Shown here piece by piece: positions 1 through 6,393 of a DNA stretch of 9,397 bases (position 1 is the stretch's first letter; every line of letters starts with the position of its first letter). The position numbers and the translations under genes were made by a program. Location of the stretch: the NCBI RefSeq assembly GCF_014384705.1, contig NZ_JACRSN010000033.1, positions 1-9,397 of the forward strand, written 5' to 3'. This DNA is from Yeguia hominis. Its GTDB lineage: Bacteria; Bacillota; Clostridia; Oscillospirales; Acutalibacteraceae. The notes beneath the pieces are model-generated. The model worked only from the letters and a program-made list of their open reading frames with translations, ran no database searches and was not told the DNA's origin.

Positions 1-153
1 ACACAATCGGAGCATGACAGACATGGAGACGAGGCGGTTATTGTTCAACTGGGTCATGGTATGGGACGACAGGTGCGCAGCCTTGGCCAGCTCGCCTTTT
101 TTCATTTTGTTCTTGATCAGCAAAATCCAAAGTTTGTCATAACGGACCGTCAT
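1..153 (-). CDS. Small XRE/Cro-type HTH regulator, N-terminal 51 residues (partial)
   Basis: Predicted DNA-binding regulator of the small Cro/C1 helix-turn-helix class common on Clostridia mobile elements. It begins at the ATG complementary to 151-153 and stays open to the left edge, so the C-terminus is missing. The visible protein starts MTVRYDKLWILLIKNKMKKG. Residues 20-40 (ELAKAAHLSSHTMTQLNNNR) fit helices 2 and 3 of the fold, and the following LVSMSVMLRLC matches the usual conserved helix 4. Complete family members are about 65-80 residues. An AGGAGG ribosome site (complement of 160-165) lies 6 nt before the start, and an extended -10 promoter and a dyad lie upstream, so self-regulation is plausible. 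The next gene upstream on this strand (SLOG) has its own terminator, so this is probably a separate transcript. The family call is fairly sure; target and role are unknown. Confidence 0.8.
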   Translation of the reverse strand, partial: MTVRYDKLWILLIKNKMKKGELAKAAHLSSHTMTQLNNNRLVSMSVMLRLC

Positions 154-199
154 GGGGTTCCTCCTGTTGAAAATAAAATCTCCCAAAGTGCTTATAACT

Positions 200-262
200 T
201 TACAGAGTATATTCTACCATAACGCCTCCGAAATTACGACAGAATACGAACAAATTCTGTAA
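200..262. promoter_or_regulatory. Operator-like repeats around the HTH promoter
   Basis: A perfect 7-bp inverted repeat, ACAGAAT (239-245) and ATTCTGT (254-260), separated by 8 nt, touches the upstream end of the candidate -35. A third copy of the half-site, ACAGAGTA (202-209), overlaps the region just downstream of the -10 box and lies 37 nt from the related ACAGAATA (239-246). Flanking the promoter with related half-sites is what an autoregulated Cro-type repressor would show. That the adjacent HTH protein binds here is inference. Confidence 0.4.
211..239 (-). promoter_or_regulatory. Candidate extended -10 promoter for the left-edge HTH gene
   Basis: Read on the minus strand, TAGAAT (complement of 211-216) is preceded by TGG, giving the extended -10 form TGnTAGAAT. 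A weak -35, TCGTAA (complement of 234-239), lies at a 17-nt spacing. Initiation near 204 would give a leader of about 50 nt before the HTH start at 153. The -35 is poor, so the call leans on the extended -10 and the spacing. Confidence 0.45.
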
Positions 263-299
263 AAACAGCAGCTATGGTGTCGATTTTGACCATCACCTG

Positions 300-344
300 A
301 AAAAGCCTCCCGAACCGTTCACCTATGGAAAGGCAATTCGGGAG
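300..344 (-). terminator. Rho-independent terminator after the SLOG gene
   Basis: On the minus strand the stem CTCCCGAA (complement of 337-344) pairs with TTCGGGAG (complement of 307-314) across a 22-nt loop. GC and then five T residues (complement of 300-304) follow. It starts about 24 nt after the SLOG stop codon and separates that gene from the left-edge HTH gene. The loop is longer than usual, but stem plus T-run orientation fits minus-strand termination. The plus-strand side has no comparable T-run. Confidence 0.7.
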
Positions 345-367
345 ACTTATTTGCGTACAAGGCACTC

Positions 368-850
368 TTACAAGCTATCTGGGCCTGCGATATTGATGAT
401 CCGCAGGCCCCTGCGGCGGGCATAGTCCACAGTATATGCCGTGCCGCCGGTGGGTTTCGTTAGATAGCAAATACAAACGCTGCTGTTATCCACAAGGTGC
501 CGATTGCGTTTCTGCATACAGCCCCGAAAATAGTGCTCCGAGGTATAAGTCACCTTATCTGCGCAGCGCTTGATCTCTTCGTAAGTGTCGATATTCTCTT
601 GCGGCCAGCCTCGAGTCTGGTTAAGGCACGGCAGCACAAGAATCAGCCGGATCTGCGGATAACGCTCCCTCAAGAGGAGGACAACCTGCGCTGCCAGAGT
701 ATCAAATCCCAAGGCACCACCTGCGCCGAAATAGCGATAGCCTTGCTCAATCAGCTTGACCAAATTGTCCTCCAAGCGCTTGGAAATTTCGGGCAGATCA
801 TCTGTCGGCAATTCCCGATGTCCGGTGAAGCAAACTGTTTTTGAGCGCAT
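368..850 (-). CDS. SLOG-family (DUF1273/YpsA-like) Rossmann-fold protein
   Basis: A 160-residue cytoplasmic protein of the SLOG superfamily, close to the YpsA/DUF1273 type. Residues 5-12 (TVCFTGHR) are the signature first strand and turn. Residues 43-54 (AGGALGFDTLAA) form the glycine-rich loop and helix expected to bind a nucleotide-type ligand. The conserved C-terminal part follows, with RNRHLVDNSSVCICYL (115-130) and GGTAYTVDYA (135-144). Length fits the family. The ATG at 850 is preceded by GAGGAG (complement of 861-866) at a 10-nt spacing. It is transcribed away from the xre gene across a shared 141-nt region with repeated operator-like sites, and has its own terminator. SLOG proteins are proposed to sense or process nucleotide-derived signals in stress and conflict systems; the ligand and activity of this one are unknown. 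The family call is firm and the function open. Confidence 0.88.
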   Translation of the reverse strand: MRSKTVCFTGHRELPTDDLPEISKRLEDNLVKLIEQGYRYFGAGGALGFDTLAAQVVLLLRERYPQIRLILVLPCLNQTRGWPQENIDTYEEIKRCADKVTYTSEHYFRGCMQKRNRHLVDNSSVCICYLTKPTGGTAYTVDYARRRGLRIINIAGPDSL

Positions 851-868
851 AAACTTCGCACTCCTCTC

Positions 869-974
869 GAATACTATAAATGCCGAAATTTGAGAAATAA
901 TATCTATAGTATATATCCCGGCCTTTTGAATATCAATAGTCTATGGATTGGCCAAAGCGATATTTATAGACTAT
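869..974. promoter_or_regulatory. 30-bp-period operator array between SLOG and xre
   Basis: Three related 14-bp elements start at 901 (TATCTATAGTATAT), 931 (TATCAATAGTCTAT) and 961 (TATTTATAGACTAT), so they repeat at exactly 30 bp. The core ATAGnCTAT is a 4-1-4 palindrome, complete in the second and third copies and degenerate in the first. A fourth related copy in opposite orientation, GAATACTAT, lies at 869-877 near the SLOG start. A 30-bp step is close to three helical turns, so bound proteins would sit on one face of the DNA. Weak -10-like sequences overlap the elements on both strands (for example TATAGT, complement of 873-878), so occupancy could repress both divergent genes. Binding by the adjacent XRE protein is inferred. 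Confidence 0.6.
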
Positions 975-991
975 ATATGGAGGCGAGGGGA

Positions 992-1324
992 ATGAGTGAT
1001 ATCGCAAAGATCATTGGGCAACGCATCAGAAACTACCGGACGCAAAAAGGACTCAGCCAGGAAAAACTAGCCGAGCTTGCCGGCTGCCATCCCACATATA
1101 TCGGGCAATTGGAACGTGGTGAGAAAAACGCCACTCTGGAAAGCGTTGAGAAGATTGCATCAGCTATGGATATTTCACTGTCCGAGCTATTCGATAAGTT
1201 GGGAAAGAGCGGCGGCGACAACATTGCGGCCAAATGCTATGACTTGGTTGCCTCTAAGAACGAGGCAGAGCAGAAGCAACTCTATAAAATGCTTCAGGAA
1301 ATGGACAAATACAAAAATCAATAA
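992..1324 (+). CDS. XRE-family transcriptional regulator
   Basis: A 110-residue DNA-binding regulator and the only plus-strand gene in the window. Residues 9-67 form a standard Cro/C1 HTH: GQRIRNYRTQKGLSQEKLAE, then the recognition helix around CHPTYIGQLERGEKNATLES, then VEKIASAMDISLSELFDKL. The C-terminal 40 residues are helical and charged and may mediate dimerisation. The ATG at 992 is chosen because GGAGGCGAGGGG lies just before it. An upstream ATG at 977 would sit on top of that ribosome site, and one at 890 would put the operator repeats inside the coding region. The gene is divergent from SLOG and convergent with the conjugation operon, with one terminator in the gap. It most likely represses its own promoter and that of SLOG through the 30-bp-period sites. 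SinR-like sequence features are general to the family; the regulatory target is inferred. Confidence 0.85.
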   Translation: MSDIAKIIGQRIRNYRTQKGLSQEKLAELAGCHPTYIGQLERGEKNATLESVEKIASAMDISLSELFDKLGKSGGDNIAAKCYDLVASKNEAEQKQLYKMLQEMDKYKNQ

Positions 1325-1363
1325 AAAAACACGGTGCCACCCGACGGAGGGTGACACCGTGTT
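1323..1363 (-). terminator. Terminator of the conjugation operon
   Basis: AACACGGTG (1328-1336) plus CACCC (1338-1342) pair with GGGTG (1349-1353) plus CACCGTGTT (1355-1363) across the 6-nt loop GACGGA, with a single C/A mismatch. On the minus strand the stem runs into seven T residues (complement of 1323-1329), the classic form of an intrinsic terminator. It starts 4 nt after the hydrolase stop codon and its T-run touches the xre stop codon, so it fills the gap between the convergent genes. On the plus strand only TTCTGCTT follows, so any effect on xre transcription would be weaker. Confidence 0.9.
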
Positions 1364-1367
1364 CTGC

Positions 1368-3185
1368 TTAGTAGGCGACTACCCCATATCCGAGAATTTC
1401 ATAATGACCAACCGGGTACTGATTGACGCGGCAGCTGTCGCCGGAGTTGCCCTCGATGGTGTAGACAACGCCGTTTTCGACCTTCTGGACGATACCGACA
1501 TGATCGGACTGAGCGTCCTGCGGGCCGGAGTTGCCCTTATTATCCCAATCGAAGAAGATAATCATGCCGGGCGAGGGCTCCACGGCGTTATCCGCCCACT
1601 GCCCTCGCTCCCGGAACCACTGGACACCGTTGACACAGCCTGCGAACTTAGGAATGACACCGGTGTCGATATAGCCGCATTCGTTCGCACACCAGCTGAC
1701 GAAGCAGGCGCACCACTCCACGCGGCTGCCGAAGCCGTACCATGACCAATAGGGCTCTCCGCCCACATTGCCCACCTGCGACAGCGCCACGGCAACGATT
1801 TGGTCATCCACTCCATAGATTCCGTAAAGCACCGCCGCCCACATGCCGCTGTCCTGCGCAAGCAGTTCTGCAAGCTGCTGCTTTTGATCCTCATTGAAAC
1901 CGTACTGCGCAGCCATCTCATCCGCCGTCTTGTGGCTGACAGTAATATAGAGCGTCGTAATCGTCTCCTGTACCTCTTCCTCAAGAATATTGCCGTTGCC
2001 GTCATCCGTCTCCACAATGACCGTCTCGGTCTTTGTTTCCGTCCGGTGGGTGATTTCGTTCATCTCCCAGAACAGGCCCTTCAGAAGCTGTTCCTTTTCC
2101 GGAGTGATCGTTGCCACCTCCTGGGAATTATCCGGATCGGAGGTCGTCTTGACGGCATAGATCGACAGCACCTCTGGCCACACAGCCCGAGAACCGGACA
2201 TTTCAAGCGCATCGTATTCAACAGAAGCCTCGATGGCATCCAGCTCGTTCTGGTAATCCAAGTTGATTTCCTGAATGACCTGCCGCATCGTCTTTTCTGA
2301 GCCTGTATCCTCGCTTGAAAAGAAAATGCCGAAGCAGGAACAGGCAATCAAGGCAACAAGGCAGATAACCACGACGACCACGACCGCAACCCAGCCACCG
2401 GCAGCGATAGCCGCAACCAGTGCTTTCATCGCCGCTGCTATGGCCTTGATTGCCGCCGCAACAGCTTTCGCCGCTGCAACAGCCGCTTTGTAGGCGGCTA
2501 TGGCAGTCTGACGGGCAATCTCCGCCGCTTTCTGTGCGGCCTTTGCAGCCGCAGCCGCTGCCTTTTGCGTTGCCTTCGCTGTTGCCTCTGCGGTTTTGAT
2601 GGCAGCCTTGGCGGTTTTCTCCGCAGTCTTTACGGCCCTCTCTGTTGACTTTACCGTTCCCTTTGCACCGGCTTTTACTGTCTGTTTCCCGGCAGAGCGA
2701 GCAGACTGCTTGATGGTGCGTTCAGTACGCTCCGCAGATTTGATGGTCTGGTTTCGTCTGCTCCGGATGCTTGTCCGTGTGGCCTCCGTATTTTGCCGCG
2801 CTGCCTGCCGTGCAGCCTCCTCTCGCGGCGTTCTGCTTGGCGCGCCCCTACGCAGCTCCTCCTCATAGCGGCGAACCCGTTCTTCATTTTTGTGGATGCG
2901 CTTTTCATTGCGGTGCTCCCGGTGCGCCTCCTTGCCTTTTTCAATGGCTTTTTTCGTTTGGCCGGAAACCTCGTGCCAAACCTGATCGGTCACATCCTCA
3001 GCGGCATAGCGGATTTTGTCCTCCGCGTACTCAGAGGGGGAAATCTGCCCGTCGTCCATCAGATTTTCTGCCTGATCCTTAGAACGGACAAGGGCCGTCT
3101 TCATGCGCTCGGAGGCAACAGCCGCTTTATCAAGAATCTTGATATCCTTAACGCTCTCTCTTGTTTTTATCCTGCCCAAAGCCAT
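1368..3185 (-). CDS. CD1108-like membrane-anchored CHAP-domain wall hydrolase of the conjugation module
   Basis: A 605-residue protein expected to cut peptidoglycan locally for the mating channel (VirB1-like role). Residues 1-180 are charged and helical. Residues 181-262 are an Ala/Lys helix with Lys near every seventh position (233, 240, 247, 254). One strong membrane segment follows (about 264-289, VAVVVVVVICLVALIACSCF), then an extracellular linker and a C-terminal CHAP/NlpC-P60-like domain (about 460-605). WCACFVSWCA (491-500) supplies the candidate nucleophile Cys492, SDHVGIV the His562, and EGNSGD (578-583) the third polar residue. The N-terminus should stay in the cytoplasm. The start at 3185 follows AAGGGAGG with very short spacing. 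It is the last gene of the operon, 23 nt after the sortase frame. The name follows the C. difficile CTn family; fold and role are confident, activity is untested. Confidence 0.85.
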   Translation of the reverse strand: MALGRIKTRESVKDIKILDKAAVASERMKTALVRSKDQAENLMDDGQISPSEYAEDKIRYAAEDVTDQVWHEVSGQTKKAIEKGKEAHREHRNEKRIHKNEERVRRYEEELRRGAPSRTPREEAARQAARQNTEATRTSIRSRRNQTIKSAERTERTIKQSARSAGKQTVKAGAKGTVKSTERAVKTAEKTAKAAIKTAEATAKATQKAAAAAAKAAQKAAEIARQTAIAAYKAAVAAAKAVAAAIKAIAAAMKALVAAIAAGGWVAVVVVVVICLVALIACSCFGIFFSSEDTGSEKTMRQVIQEINLDYQNELDAIEASVEYDALEMSGSRAVWPEVLSIYAVKTTSDPDNSQEVATITPEKEQLLKGLFWEMNEITHRTETKTETVIVETDDGNGNILEEEVQETITTLYITVSHKTADEMAAQYGFNEDQKQQLAELLAQDSGMWAAVLYGIYGVDDQIVAVALSQVGNVGGEPYWSWYGFGSRVEWCACFVSWCANECGYIDTGVIPKFAGCVNGVQWFRERGQWADNAVEPSPGMIIFFDWDNKGNSGPQDAQSDHVGIVQKVENGVVYTIEGNSGDSCRVNQYPVGHYEILGYGVVAY

Positions 3186-3208
3186 CGCCTCCCTTCAGAG
3201 CAGACAAG

Positions 3209-3990
3209 TCACACCTTCTTCGCTACGACAACGAAGCGACCGTTGGGATAGGTATATTCGCAGGTGGAAAGGGTCAAAAGCTGGTCCCCGTATTCAGCAG
3301 TAATGCCCGTGTCATAGAGCTGTCTTGCGCGGACATTCTCCATGAACTCGGCAAACTGCGCCTCATCCATCAGCGTGTATTCGTTGTACTTGACTCGAGG
3401 TTCGTATTGAATTTGAAGGCGGCAACGACCTCATATTTGCCGAGGATGGAGAGCGTGTCAAAGGCAATCTCCGGATGCTCCTTGCAGAAGTCGGAATCGG
3501 TGTATTTGCAGAGGTCGGCAAACATAGAGCCGTCGTTCATGTGGTGCCCATAAATCACAAGATTGTTGCTGATCCCGGTCATACAGGCCTCGTCAATATA
3601 GGGAACGCCGTAGTCGCTGTATGTTTTATCAAAGCTGCGCTTCAGATAGAAGTCCGGCTTGTTCGGGGTCTGCATGACGGGGTAATTGACATTCGTACCA
3701 TCAATTCTGATCCATCCGATAAAGTCGTGGTTCTGCTCAAACAGTGCCGCATATTTTTCGCGGGCCAGCGCCGCCTCTGCCGCCGCCAGTTCTTCTGCGC
3801 TCAGGCTGGATTCCTCCGCTTCGGTGGCCTTCTGCGGCTCGTCGATTTCCGTAATCAGATTGGTCAGATCGTCAAATGTCGCCTTGCTGTTCTTCGCATC
3901 CAGATACTGATGCGTAAACATGGTGCTGCAAAAGATCGCTGCCGCGCCGAGTACGGAAACGATGATGATTCCAAGGGCTTTCTTTTTCAT
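3209..3990 (-). pseudogene. Class B sortase, interrupted by a single-base frameshift
   Basis: A membrane-anchored transpeptidase frame of the class B sortase family, in two reading frames. The first runs from ATG at 3990 to a premature TGA at 3370-3372 (206 residues). It contains an N-terminal membrane anchor (5-25), the domain start (HDFIGWIRIDGTNVNYPVMQ, 88-107) and the His motif VIYGHHMND (His149). The second frame resumes by about 3398 with VKYNEYTLMDEAQF, carries LSTCEY with the catalytic Cys (TGC at 3260-3262) and NGRFVVVAKK with the Arg, and ends at 3209-3211. Adding one A to the AAA run (complement of 3412-3414) would join FK to IQYEPRVKYNEYT and give a 260-residue protein of normal length. 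GGGAGG lies 8 nt before the start. As written, the product lacks its nucleophile. The rest is well conserved, so this is either a recent mutation or a homopolymer sequencing error. Confidence 0.85.
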
Positions 3991-4013
3991 TTTGTATTCC
4001 TCCCAAAAGAATG

Positions 4014-4037
4014 GAGGACGGGCTTAATCCCGTCCTC
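4014..4037 (-). other. Hairpin enclosing the virB4 stop codon
   Basis: GAGGACGGG (4014-4022) and CCCGTCCTC (4029-4037) form a perfect 9-bp stem with a 6-nt loop that contains the TAA stop of the VirB4 gene (complement of 4024-4026). On the minus strand CATTCTTTTGGG follows, which is too poor a T-run for an efficient terminator. The hairpin lies just before the sortase ribosome site (complement of 3999-4004). It could be an attenuator, an mRNA 3'-end stabiliser or a processing site; which one is not visible. Confidence 0.6.
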
Positions 4038-6393
4038 TTGCAAATTTGCCCTCGCCGGGGCGCTTGGTCATAAGCTGATAGAGCTTGGTGTCCTGCGGGA
4101 ACCGATTGATAAAGGGCACCAGCGCAGAGCCGTATTTAATCAGTCCGCAGCCGGCGTCGGCATTGGTGATATAGCTCATCTGCTCATTGGAGATGTTCAG
4201 GAGCTTGGCAAGCTGCCCTCTGTCGGATGCAGCCTGATTCAGCATAACTACAAATTCCGAGTTGGAAAGCATGGTGCTGGCCTGAACAGAATCCAGCAGA
4301 TACTCCACATTCTGCGTAATTGCCGTGGGGGAGGCGTTGCGCTTACGGAACTGCCGCCATGCGGAGTTGAAGAACTGCGCCGAGAACCCGTTCTCGAACA
4401 CCACATGGAACTCGTCAATAAAGACATGGGTGCGCTTGCCCTTCTTCCAGTTCAGCGTCACGCGGTTGAGCATGGTGTCCGTAATCACCAGCAGGCCGGT
4501 GGGCTTGAGCTGGGAACCGAGACCGTGAATGTCGAACACCACGACACGCTTGTCGAGATCCACATTGGACTGCTTGCCGAAGATGTCCAGAGAACCGGTG
4601 GTATAGAGCTCAAGGGACAGCGCGATCTGCTTCGCTTCGGGCTCAGGCTGCTCCAGCAGCATATCGCGTAGGGTGCAGAGAGTGGGAATCGTCCCGGTGT
4701 CCGCCGCATTGCGGTACACATTGGTGATGCAGCGGTCGATGATAGACTTGTGCTGCGGGCCGACGCCCTTCTTGTCGATCTGCTCGATCAGAGACATAAT
4801 GAACTCGGACTTTACGACAATGGGGTTGTTTTCACCGTACCCGTCCACCATATACATGGCATTCAGTCTGTCTCTGCCGCCGGCAGACACACGGATCACC
4901 GAGCCGAGATCGCCCATAGCTTCAATAAGCGGCGCGTATTCTCCCTCGGGGTCACAGATCAGAATATCATCGTTGGTGTTCAGAATGAGGAAGGTGATCA
5001 GCTCCTTTGCCGAGAACGACTTACCGGAACCGGGAACACCGAGCAGAAAAGCGGACTGGTTCAGAAGATTTGCCTTGTTGCACATGATGAGATTGTGGGA
5101 AATGGCATTTTCGCCGAAGTAAATACCGCCCTTATCCATGATCTCCTGCACCTTGAAGGGCATCAGCACCGCAAGGCTTTCTGTCGTGAGCGTTCGGAAC
5201 GCATTGATTTTTCTCGTCCCGATGGGGAGTACCGTGTTCAGTCCATCCGTCTGCTGATACTTCAGCGTTGCCATCTGGCACATGTGCTTTCTCGCTGTAG
5301 ACAGCACCGTTTCCGTGTCCAGATCCAGCTGCTCCTTGGTGTCTGCGGTAATCACCATTGTGACCACCGCAAACATCATGCGCTGGTCACGGGTGGTCAG
5401 ATCGTCCAAAAACTCTTTGGATTCCTTGCGCTGAAGCTCCATGTCGTAGGGAACCACAGCGGAGAAATTGTTGTTCTGATTCTGCCTTCTCTGCCAGCCG
5501 GTGATGTTCGTTTCCACGCCCAGCAAGAGGTGCTCCACCTCACGGACGGCTTTATCGGTGGGAATGGGAATCACATCAATGGAGAGCATGAGATTGCGGT
5601 TCAGCTCGGTCAGCTCCGAGAACATGCTGTCCTTGATATAGCTGGCGTAGTCCTTGAGGAAAAGCACTCTGGCATATTTCTCGCCCAGCTTGATATGATC
5701 CGCAGCACGCTCTATGCTGTCCGGGCAGATGTAGTCACGGAAATCATGCCCCAGGTGCGCCTTTCGGCTCATATCAAACGAGAATGCCGCCTCATCACCG
5801 GGGCGATAAAAGTCGTGGAGAATGCGCAGCCGCTCAACGGCGTTCAGGGGCACACACTTGGAACCCAGGTTTGCGAAATGGGCGGTCAAATCCGCTCCGA
5901 TTCTCGCAAAATATGCCCGTGCTTCCTCGATGTCCTTCTTGGCCACGGTGATGGTAATATACTTTTCCTGCGTAATGCCGTTTGCTCCCGTCGCCTTGTC
6001 CAAGAGCATGTCATTATACTCCTTGCGGTACTCATCCAGCCCATCCTGCTTCATGGGCATCAGGATGGATTCCTCAAAATCAGACCTGTTCAGCCTGTGA
6101 TTGTTGATGGTGATCTTCGTGGTAGCTCCGCTGTCCAAGCTGTTCAGAAGCTCCGAGTATGTCAGAAACATGCTCTCTTTATCCTCACGGCTTGCCACCA
6201 GATAGTTGATGTCCGAGAATCGGAAGGACTTAGAGAACTTATTTCCAACCTTAAAAATGCCATCCGGCCAGATGTTCTTGATGGGAATAAGATCCTGCAC
6301 CTTTCTCGGAATCTTAAACTTCTCCTTGTCCTGTGCAAGGATCGCTTTGATGCTCTTAATCATTGTGCTTGCAGGCCTCCTTTTCATGTTCAT
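4024..6393 (-). CDS. VirB4-like conjugal transfer ATPase (CD1110-type)
   Basis: A 789-residue membrane-associated ATPase expected to power channel assembly and substrate transfer. The N-terminal half (about 30-420) is the VirB4/TraE-type domain. Walker A GVPGSGKS lies at 452-459, followed by ILICDPEGEY (477-486). Walker B is THVFIDEFH (655-663, with Asp660 and Glu661), and the downstream motif AITQNVEYLL is at 691-700. Length is normal for the family. The start is uncertain. ATG 6393 has AAAGGA upstream and overlaps PrgI by 38 nt. ATG 6363 (Met11) has a stronger AAGGAGG about 12 nt upstream and overlaps the PrgI stop by only 8 nt. The longer form is kept because its first residues look like a plausible basic N-terminus. 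Translational coupling to PrgI is likely either way. Confidence 0.93.
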   Translation of the reverse strand: MNMKRRPASTMIKSIKAILAQDKEKFKIPRKVQDLIPIKNIWPDGIFKVGNKFSKSFRFSDINYLVASREDKESMFLTYSELLNSLDSGATTKITINNHRLNRSDFEESILMPMKQDGLDEYRKEYNDMLLDKATGANGITQEKYITITVAKKDIEEARAYFARIGADLTAHFANLGSKCVPLNAVERLRILHDFYRPGDEAAFSFDMSRKAHLGHDFRDYICPDSIERAADHIKLGEKYARVLFLKDYASYIKDSMFSELTELNRNLMLSIDVIPIPTDKAVREVEHLLLGVETNITGWQRRQNQNNNFSAVVPYDMELQRKESKEFLDDLTTRDQRMMFAVVTMVITADTKEQLDLDTETVLSTARKHMCQMATLKYQQTDGLNTVLPIGTRKINAFRTLTTESLAVLMPFKVQEIMDKGGIYFGENAISHNLIMCNKANLLNQSAFLLGVPGSGKSFSAKELITFLILNTNDDILICDPEGEYAPLIEAMGDLGSVIRVSAGGRDRLNAMYMVDGYGENNPIVVKSEFIMSLIEQIDKKGVGPQHKSIIDRCITNVYRNAADTGTIPTLCTLRDMLLEQPEPEAKQIALSLELYTTGSLDIFGKQSNVDLDKRVVVFDIHGLGSQLKPTGLLVITDTMLNRVTLNWKKGKRTHVFIDEFHVVFENGFSAQFFNSAWRQFRKRNASPTAITQNVEYLLDSVQASTMLSNSEFVVMLNQAASDRGQLAKLLNISNEQMSYITNADAGCGLIKYGSALVPFINRFPQDTKLYQLMTKRPGEGKFARGRD

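Noticed and set aside
901..974. CRISPR-like or iteron origin reading of the 30-bp-period repeats
   Set aside because: Only three 14-bp degenerate copies with no conserved long repeat, no cas genes and no replication gene beside them. Location in a divergent promoter fits operators better.
890..991. Longer N-terminus for the XRE regulator from ATG 890
   Set aside because: The extension would translate the operator array, has no ribosome site, and is absent from normal XRE proteins. The ATG at 992 has GGAGGCGAGGGG directly before it.
368..1324. SLOG/XRE pair as a classical toxin-antitoxin system
   Set aside because: The genes are divergent instead of an overlapping pair, and the SLOG protein shows no known toxin fold. 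A signalling or sensor role is more economical.
2380..2680. GCC/GCT-rich stretch as a tandem DNA repeat
   Set aside because: It has no fixed DNA unit. The low complexity comes from the Ala/Lys helix of the hydrolase with varied codons.
3475..4671. Plus-strand open frame of 398 codons opposite sortase and virB4
   Set aside because: It crosses two real minus-strand genes and the hairpin between them, and shows no domain. It is an antisense shadow.
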